From Pandoraea oxalativorans (lineage in GTDB: Bacteria; Pseudomonadota; Gammaproteobacteria; Burkholderiales; Burkholderiaceae), in NCBI RefSeq assembly GCF_000972785.3, contig NZ_CP011253.3, forward strand, positions 4,836,001 to 4,900,000: DNA of 64,000 nt, written 5' to 3'. Numbering within the stretch: position 1 is the first letter of the stretch; every line of letters starts with the position of its first letter. Of this stretch, positions 59,316-64,000 are shown piece after piece. The notes below the pieces were generated by a model. That model was not told the origin of the DNA. It searched no databases and saw nothing but the letters and a program-made list of their open reading frames with translations. The translations under genes and the position numbers were made by a program.

Positions 59316-60698
59316 TCAGGCGCGCGCCGCCAGCGCATCAAGCAATTTCTGATGAATGCCGCCAAAGCCGCCGTTACTCATCACCACGATCTGGTCGCCC
59401 GGCTGCGCGGCTGCGCTCACCGCACGCACCAGTCCGTCGATATCGCCGAATGCCTGAGCACGCGGGCCTAACGGCGCAAGCGCTTCAGTCAGATTCCAGC
59501 CGAGCGAATCCTTGCCGGACGGCGCACCATAGCCGAATACCAGATCGGCATCGGCAAGACTCGCGGGCAGTTGCGCCTTCATCACGCCGAGCTTCATCGT
59601 GTTCGAGCGGGGTTCGAGCACCGCCAGAATGCGGGCCTTGCCCGCGCGGCGGCGCAGGCCGGCCAACGTCGTCTGAATTGCGGTCGGATGATGGGCAAAG
59701 TCGTCGTAGACGGTCACGCCGCCAGCTTCCCCACGCACCTCCATACGGCGCTTCACGTTCTGAAACTTACCCAGCGACGCGGCACCCTGCTCCGGCGGCA
59801 CGCCCACGTGACGTGCGGCGGCCAGTGCCGCTAGCGCATTCATCCGGTTGTGTTCGCCTTGAAGCGTCCACTTCACTTCCCCCGCAGCCTTCGGCCCCTG
59901 ATGGACCCAGAACGCCTCTTGCCCGGCCGCCAGCGTCTCGTTGGCTTCGGCCACGTGCCAGCCGTCCGCCACGCCGAAGCGTTCGACTTCGCTCCAGCAG
60001 CCGCGCGTCAGTACCCGCTCCAGCGCCGGTTCGCGGCCGTTCACGATCAGACGGCCCTGCCCGGGGACGGTACGCACAAGATGATGGAATTGCGTCTCGA
60101 TCGCCGTCAGATCCGGAAAGATGTCGGCGTGATCGAACTCCAGATTATTCAGGATGGCCGTGCGCGGGTGGTAATGGACGAACTTCGAGCGTTTGTCGAA
60201 GAACGCGGTGTCGTACTCGTCCGCCTCGATGACGAAGAAGTCGCTGTCGGTCAGCCGCGCCGAGATACCGAAGTTCATCGGCACGCCGCCGACGAGGAAG
60301 CCCGGGTTGTACCCGGCGTCTTCGAGTATCCACGTCAGCATCGACGTCGTGCTCGTCTTGCCGTGCGTACCGGCCACCGCCAGCACCCACTTCTTCGACA
60401 GCACGTGCTCGCCGAGCCATTGCGGGCCGGACGTGTACGGCAGATTCCGGTTCAGAATCTCTTCCATCAGCGGATTGCCGCGCGACACGACGTTGCCGAT
60501 CACGAACAGGTCAGGTTCCAGCGAGACCTGATCGGCGTCGAACCCTTCGATCAGGCGAATGCCCTGCGCCTCGAGCTGAGTGCTCATCGGCGGATAGACA
60601 TTAGCGTCGCAACCCGTGACGGTGTGTCCGGCCTGACGCGCGAGGACTGCCAGTCCGCCCATGAACGTGCCGCAGATGCCAAGAATATGAATATGCAT
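59316..60698 (-). CDS. mpl: UDP-N-acetylmuramate:L-alanyl-gamma-D-glutamyl-meso-DAP ligase
   Basis: Mpl joins recycled tripeptide from degraded peptidoglycan directly to UDP-MurNAc. The 460-residue product has MHIHILGICGTFMGGLAVLAR, the ATP loop AVAGTHGKTSTTSML, VIEADEYDTAFFDKRSKFVHY, LQGEHNRMNALAALAAARH and the C-terminal domain starting VYDDFAHHPTAI. These blocks separate Mpl from MurC. With AmgK and MurU at 12.6 kb, the window encodes two branches of murein recycling, one for sugar and one for peptide. Divergent from the unrecognised gene at 60818. Confidence 0.95.
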   Translation of the reverse strand: MHIHILGICGTFMGGLAVLARQAGHTVTGCDANVYPPMSTQLEAQGIRLIEGFDADQVSLEPDLFVIGNVVSRGNPLMEEILNRNLPYTSGPQWLGEHVLSKKWVLAVAGTHGKTSTTSMLTWILEDAGYNPGFLVGGVPMNFGISARLTDSDFFVIEADEYDTAFFDKRSKFVHYHPRTAILNNLEFDHADIFPDLTAIETQFHHLVRTVPGQGRLIVNGREPALERVLTRGCWSEVERFGVADGWHVAEANETLAAGQEAFWVHQGPKAAGEVKWTLQGEHNRMNALAALAAARHVGVPPEQGAASLGKFQNVKRRMEVRGEAGGVTVYDDFAHHPTAIQTTLAGLRRRAGKARILAVLEPRSNTMKLGVMKAQLPASLADADLVFGYGAPSGKDSLGWNLTEALAPLGPRAQAFGDIDGLVRAVSAAAQPGDQIVVMSNGGFGGIHQKLLDALAARA

Positions 60699-60804
60699 GG
60701 ATGGGGAGCGTGGTGAGGACGGGCCGAACCCGTGCGGGAAATGGGAGTGCAGAGAAGCCAGGGGCTCCATTGTACCTGTCACGTGAACCGCAATGCCTTT
60801 CGGG

Positions 60805-60810
60805 TATCAT
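60805..60810 (+). promoter_or_regulatory. -10 candidate directly before the unknown gene at 60818
   Basis: TATCAT (five of six consensus matches), with GTGAAC 16 bases upstream as a weak -35. The expected transcription start falls at the ATG itself, so the mRNA could be leaderless. A divergent minus-strand TACAAT (60769-60774) may serve mpl. Confidence 0.35.
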
Positions 60811-60817
60811 CGTTCGC

Positions 60818-61474
60818 ATGACACGCAAATCCTGGACCGACGCCCAACGCCTGCGCGAAGAAATCGCCCTGGCGGCCGCTCGCCTCATCGCCGAAGAGGG
60901 GGCGGACTACGCCCTGGCGAAGCGCAAGGCGGCCAAGCAGGTAACGGGGGAATCGCGAATTGCGGGTGAATTACTACCCGATAACGACCAGATCGAAGCG
61001 GAAGTCCGCGAATACGTGCAAACGTTCCTCTCCGACACACAGCCCGCGGAGCTGGCGCATCTGCGTGAGGTCGCCTTGACGGTGATGACAGAGCTGGCGC
61101 GTTATCGCCCGTTCATCACCGGCGCCGTCTATAACGGTACGGCTACATCGCTATCTGATATCTACTTGCAGGCTTTTTGCGACAACCCCAAGGAAGTGGC
61201 CATCGACTTACTCAACCGTGGCATCGACTACGAAGTCTCCGAGAGCCGCCATTTCAATGGCCGGGGAACCGTCGAGACGTTGAGTTTTCTCTGGCGCGAG
61301 CGTGGCCAGCAGGGCGAACCGGCGGGCGTCCATCTGTCGCTCTATTCGATGGACGACATGCGCGGCGCACTTAAGGCGTCCGACGGCAATGGCCGGCCGG
61401 TCCGAGTCGACGCCGACGGGTTGCGAGCGCTGATCGCGCAGAGCGATGCCGCCAGCCATGCCCCGAGTCACTGA
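60818..61474 (+). CDS. Conserved-looking protein of unknown function beside mpl
   Basis: I do not recognise a named family. The 218-residue product is soluble, with a helical, basic N-terminal third (REEIALAAARLIAEEGADY and ALAKRKAAKQV) and a mixed second half. The segment GAVYNGTATSLSDIYLQAF (102-120), followed by Asp130 in VAIDLL, loosely resembles the glycine-loop and Asp signature of nucleotidyltransferase folds, but Tyr116 sits where the second metal Asp would be, so activity is doubtful. Base and codon use match the neighbours. It is divergent from mpl. A TATCAT -10 candidate ends seven bases before the ATG and there is no ribosome-binding site, suggesting a leaderless message. Confidence 0.75.
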   Translation: MTRKSWTDAQRLREEIALAAARLIAEEGADYALAKRKAAKQVTGESRIAGELLPDNDQIEAEVREYVQTFLSDTQPAELAHLREVALTVMTELARYRPFITGAVYNGTATSLSDIYLQAFCDNPKEVAIDLLNRGIDYEVSESRHFNGRGTVETLSFLWRERGQQGEPAGVHLSLYSMDDMRGALKASDGNGRPVRVDADGLRALIAQSDAASHAPSH

Positions 61475-61617
61475 GCCGTCCTTGCGGGCTGACGCACACT
61501 CGCAGCAAAATCACGGGACAATAACAGCGCAATCGCGACGCAATCGCCACTAATTCTTCGCAATTACGGCTCGTCTTTCGTTTACTGTCTTATCCGGCAC
61601 ACAGCCTTCTACCCATC

Positions 61618-62142
61618 ATGGCAAAACGCATCGTTCTTCTGGTGATTCTGGCCCTCATCGGGCTGGCGGGCGGATTCTGGCTCGGCCACCGCAACCCGCC
61701 GACACCGAGCGCCTCGGACGCCGCCGTCGCCCAACTGCTCGCCACCCGCCTCCCCGACCTGAAAGGCAGCGATCAGGCCATCTCGCAATGGAAAGGGAAG
61801 ACGCTGGTGGTGAACTTCTGGGCGCCGTGGTGCGGGCCCTGCGTCGAGGAAATGCCCGATTTGCAAGCGCTCTCCACCGAGTTCGCAACGAAAAACGTGC
61901 AATTTGTCGGCATTGGCATCGATACGGCGCAGAACATGATCGCGTTCGAGCAAAAGGTGAAAGTGGACTACCCGCTGCTCGTGGCAGGTTATGCCGGCAC
62001 GGACCTGGCCCGCGCGCTCGGCAACAAGGCGGGCGCATTGCCCTTTACTGTCGTCGTCGACCCTCAGGGCCGCCTGCATTATGAGAAGCTGGGCCGCATC
62101 ACGTCGGACGAGGTCCGCGCCGCGCTCAAACCGCTCATCTGA
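61618..62142 (+). CDS. TlpA/ResA-type membrane-anchored thioredoxin-like protein
   Basis: A 174-residue thiol-disulfide oxidoreductase facing the periplasm. Residues about 4-22 form a membrane anchor or uncleaved signal; the thioredoxin fold follows with VVNFWAPWCGPCVEEMPDL (Cys72 and Cys75) and the cis-Pro loop GALPFTVVVD. Members reduce apocytochrome c or other periplasmic thiols; the partner here is unknown. It is on the same strand as aroQ, 146 bases upstream, but a promoter candidate for aroQ lies between. Confidence 0.9.
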   Translation: MAKRIVLLVILALIGLAGGFWLGHRNPPTPSASDAAVAQLLATRLPDLKGSDQAISQWKGKTLVVNFWAPWCGPCVEEMPDLQALSTEFATKNVQFVGIGIDTAQNMIAFEQKVKVDYPLLVAGYAGTDLARALGNKAGALPFTVVVDPQGRLHYEKLGRITSDEVRAALKPLI

Positions 62143-62228
62143 CCCTAACACGGTGGAAGGGGGATCCCGGGAAGCCCCGCCGGACGTGACCGGCAGACCC
62201 CGGCGGGGCAGTCCCTATTTCGCCCCAC

Positions 62229-62258
62229 TAGACAAAATCTACCAACTGGCGTTTAATT
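62229..62258 (+). promoter_or_regulatory. Candidate promoter of aroQ-accB-accC
   Basis: TAGACA (62229-62234) and TTAATT (62253-62258) with an 18-base spacer, in a locally AT-rich stretch directly before aroQ. Predicted transcription start is about 24 bases before the ATG at 62289. Confidence 0.4.
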
Positions 62259-62288
62259 GCGCCCAATTTCGTGAAATTTGATTCGCCG

Positions 62289-62735
62289 ATGCCTCACCGC
62301 ATTCTCGTGCTCCACGGCCCCAACCTGAACCTGCTCGGTACTCGCGAGCCGGAAGTGTACGGTCGCACGACGCTGGCCGACATCGACTCCGCCCTTGTGG
62401 CGCAGGCCCAGACGGCAGGTGTCGAGGTGGCGACATTCCAAAGCAATCACGAAGGCGCACTGGTTGACCGGATTCAGGCGGCGCGCGGTGAGTCGATCGA
62501 CTTCATCGTCATCAACCCGGCGGCCTATACCCACACGAGCGCGGCAATTCGCGACGCGTTGGCCGGGGTAGGCATCCCGTTCGTCGAAGTTCACCTTTCG
62601 AACGTTCATGCGCGCGAAGCCTTCCGGCATCACTCGTACTTTTCCGATATTGCGCAAGGTGTGATCTGCGGCCTGGGCTGGCGCGGGTATACCTACGCAC
62701 TCGATTTTGCCCTGCGGCGACTCGCCGGCGGGTAG
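62289..62735 (+). CDS. aroQ: 3-dehydroquinate dehydratase, type II
   Basis: The third step of the shikimate pathway. The 148-residue product has [20 protein letters not shown] with catalytic Tyr24, [30 protein letters not shown] and [18 protein letters not shown] with the catalytic His. The ATG at 62289 is the family start; a GTG at 62271 would add six residues. It heads the aroQ-accB-accC group known from many Proteobacteria. Confidence 0.96.
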   Translation: MPHRILVLHGPNLNLLGTREPEVYGRTTLADIDSALVAQAQTAGVEVATFQSNHEGALVDRIQAARGESIDFIVINPAAYTHTSAAIRDALAGVGIPFVEVHLSNVHAREAFRHHSYFSDIAQGVICGLGWRGYTYALDFALRRLAGG

Positions 62736-62805
62736 TCCTCTCACACCCCATTTCCTCTCGCGGGACGTTGCGCCCGCGTCGATACAGAATCAAGGAGCTT
62801 CCTTC

Positions 62806-63264
62806 ATGGATTTGCGCAAACTCAAGACGTTGATCGACCTCGTGGCCGAATCGGGTATTTCCGAACTCGAAGTCACCGAAGGCGAAGGCAAGGTCCGCAT
62901 CGTCAAGGCGCCGCCGCAAGTGATCGCCGCCCCGATGCAGATGGCCATGCCGGCCGCCATGCCGCAAGTCGCTGCGCAAGCTCCCGCCGCATCGCCCGCC
63001 GCCGCGCCGGCCGCACCGGCACTGCCGCAAGGTCACATCGTGACGTCGCCGATGGTCGGTACGTTCTACCGCGCCCCGTCGCCGGGTGCCGATCCGTTCG
63101 CGCAAGTCGGCGACTCGGTCAAGGAAGGCCAGACGCTGTGCATCATCGAAGCGATGAAGCTGCTCAACGAGATCGAGTCGGACAAGGCCGGCGTGATCAA
63201 GGAAATCCTCGTCGAGAACGGTCAGGCCGTGGAATACGGTCAACCGCTGTTCGTGATCGGCTAA
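62806..63264 (+). CDS. accB: Biotin carboxyl carrier protein of acetyl-CoA carboxylase
   Basis: AccB carries the biotin that shuttles CO2 from AccC to the carboxyltransferase, the committed step of fatty acid synthesis. The 152-residue product has an N-terminal helical part, an Ala/Pro linker (about 42-75), and the biotinyl domain with Lys118 in EAMKLLNE and the thumb [14 protein letters not shown] lies eight bases before the ATG at 62806, ruling out the longer upstream frame. Confidence 0.97.
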   Translation: MDLRKLKTLIDLVAESGISELEVTEGEGKVRIVKAPPQVIAAPMQMAMPAAMPQVAAQAPAASPAAAPAAPALPQGHIVTSPMVGTFYRAPSPGADPFAQVGDSVKEGQTLCIIEAMKLLNEIESDKAGVIKEILVENGQAVEYGQPLFVIG

Positions 63265-63361
63265 TGCCGGTTGTCGGACGCTCCGCCCGCAGCCTTCGGC
63301 CGCGTGGCGATATGAAGCGTCCGGCCCCGCTCCTCTCCCCTTACGGGCAGGACTGCACATA

Positions 63362-64000
63362 ATGTTTGAAAAAATTCTCATCGCCAACCGCGGCGAAATC
63401 GCTTTGCGCGTTCAGCGCGCGTGCCGCGAGATGGGCATCAAGACCGTCGTGGTCTATTCCGAAGCCGATAAGGAAGCGAAGTACGTCAAGCTCGCCGACG
63501 AAGCGGTCTGTATCGGCCCGGCCCCCTCGCCGCTGAGCTACCTGAACATGCCCGCGCTGATCAGCGCGGCAGAAGTGACGGACGCCCAGGCGATTCACCC
63601 GGGTTACGGCTTCCTCTCCGAAAATGCCGACTTCGCCGAGCGCGTCGAGCAATCGGGTTTCACGTTCATCGGCCCGCGCCCCGAAACCATTCGCCTGATG
63701 GGCGATAAGGTGTCGGCCAAGCAGACGATGATCAAGACCGGCGTGCCGTGCGTGCCGGGTTCGGAAGGCGCGTTGCCCGACGATCCGAAGGAAATCGTGC
63801 GCATTGCACGTCAGGTCGGCTATCCGGTGATCATCAAGGCAGCAGGTGGCGGCGGTGGTCGCGGCATGCGCGTGGTGCACACGGAAGCGGCGCTCGTGAA
63901 CGCGGTCAACATGACGCGCGAAGAAGCCGGTCGCGCCTTCGGCAACCCGGAAGTCTATATGGAGAAGTTCCTCGAGAACCCGCGCCATATCGAAATCCAG
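63362..64000 (+). CDS. accC: Biotin carboxylase of acetyl-CoA carboxylase (3' truncated)
   Basis: AccC carboxylates the biotin on AccB using ATP and bicarbonate. The first 213 residues are visible: [55 protein letters not shown] and the glycine-rich ATP lid [13 protein letters not shown]. The frame is open to the window end, leaving about half of the usual 450 residues outside. It lies 97 bases after accB on the same strand. Confidence 0.97.
   Translation, partial: MFEKILIANRGEIALRVQRACREMGIKTVVVYSEADKEAKYVKLADEAVCIGPAPSPLSYLNMPALISAAEVTDAQAIHPGYGFLSENADFAERVEQSGFTFIGPRPETIRLMGDKVSAKQTMIKTGVPCVPGSEGALPDDPKEIVRIARQVGYPVIIKAAGGGGGRGMRVVHTEAALVNAVNMTREEAGRAFGNPEVYMEKFLENPRHIEIQ

Noticed and set aside
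63275..63323. Inverted repeat (CGGACGCT...AGCGTCCG) between accB and accC as a terminator
   Set aside because: The loop is long, there is no T tract, and accB-accC are normally co-transcribed.

Overview
The window is a gene-dense, high-GC stretch of a proteobacterial chromosome. Codon use, protein types and several gene orders (lptD-surA-pdxA-rsmA; leuS-lptE-holA-proA; thiL-pgpA-pncC next to pyrF; dusB-fis-purH; aroQ-accB-accC) point to the Betaproteobacteria, family Burkholderiaceae. A Pandoraea- or Burkholderia-like organism is my best inference, not something proven here. Almost everything is core chromosome. I see no transposase, integrase, phage gene, CRISPR array, tRNA or rRNA.

Layout. 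1-5.1 kb: a + strand run of glyS (5' truncated), gmhB, plsC, a zinc metallopeptidase and gloA, closed by a strong terminator. 5.1-6.8 kb: an N-terminally extended rubredoxin (-) divergent from an EamA exporter (+), with a perfect palindrome between them. 6.8-12.5 kb: the - strand envelope operon lptD-surA-pdxA-rsmA. 12.6-20.4 kb: a + strand run of amgK-murU (cell-wall sugar recycling), pepP, a ubiH-type hydroxylase bracketed by 9-bp repeats, dusB-fis and purH. 20.4-26.6 kb: an accessory-looking - strand cluster with an AraC regulator, a two-subunit periplasmic molybdenum hydroxylase, an XdhC maturation factor and a porin. 26.8-35.1 kb: - strand hutD, proA, holA, lptE, leuS, dapB and bamE, with fur divergent from bamE. 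35.8-39.8 kb: a solitary Wzz-like protein, then gapA and tkt on the - strand. 40-43.1 kb: a + strand aminopropyltransferase-like protein, a VOC protein, rsmE and a YidB-family protein. 43.2-44.2 kb: an exported barnase-type RNase with a barstar-type inhibitor. 44.6-49.2 kb: maeB (-), then thiL-pgpA-pncC (+). 49.5-52.6 kb: pyrF and corA (-), mscS (+). 52.7-60.7 kb: - strand mpl, yqiA, an RNB exoribonuclease, a TonB-like protein, lpxO, aroE and mtgA. 60.8-64 kb: an unrecognised conserved-looking gene, a TlpA-type thioredoxin, aroQ, accB and accC (truncated by the window end).

Together these genes serve envelope building (LptD, LptE, BamE, SurA, GmhB, LpxO, MtgA, PlsC, Wzz), peptidoglycan recycling (AmgK, MurU, Mpl), central metabolism (GapA, Tkt, MaeB, PurH, PyrF, ProA, DapB, AroE, AroQ, AccBC) and translation. 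The parts most worth a second look are the secreted RNase/inhibitor pair, the unrecognised gene beside mpl, the 9-bp repeats flanking the ubiH-like gene, the molybdenum hydroxylase cluster and the orphan Wzz protein. Start sites were re-chosen where the longest frame runs well past the homologous N-terminus. Promoter calls are by eye and are weak unless stated.
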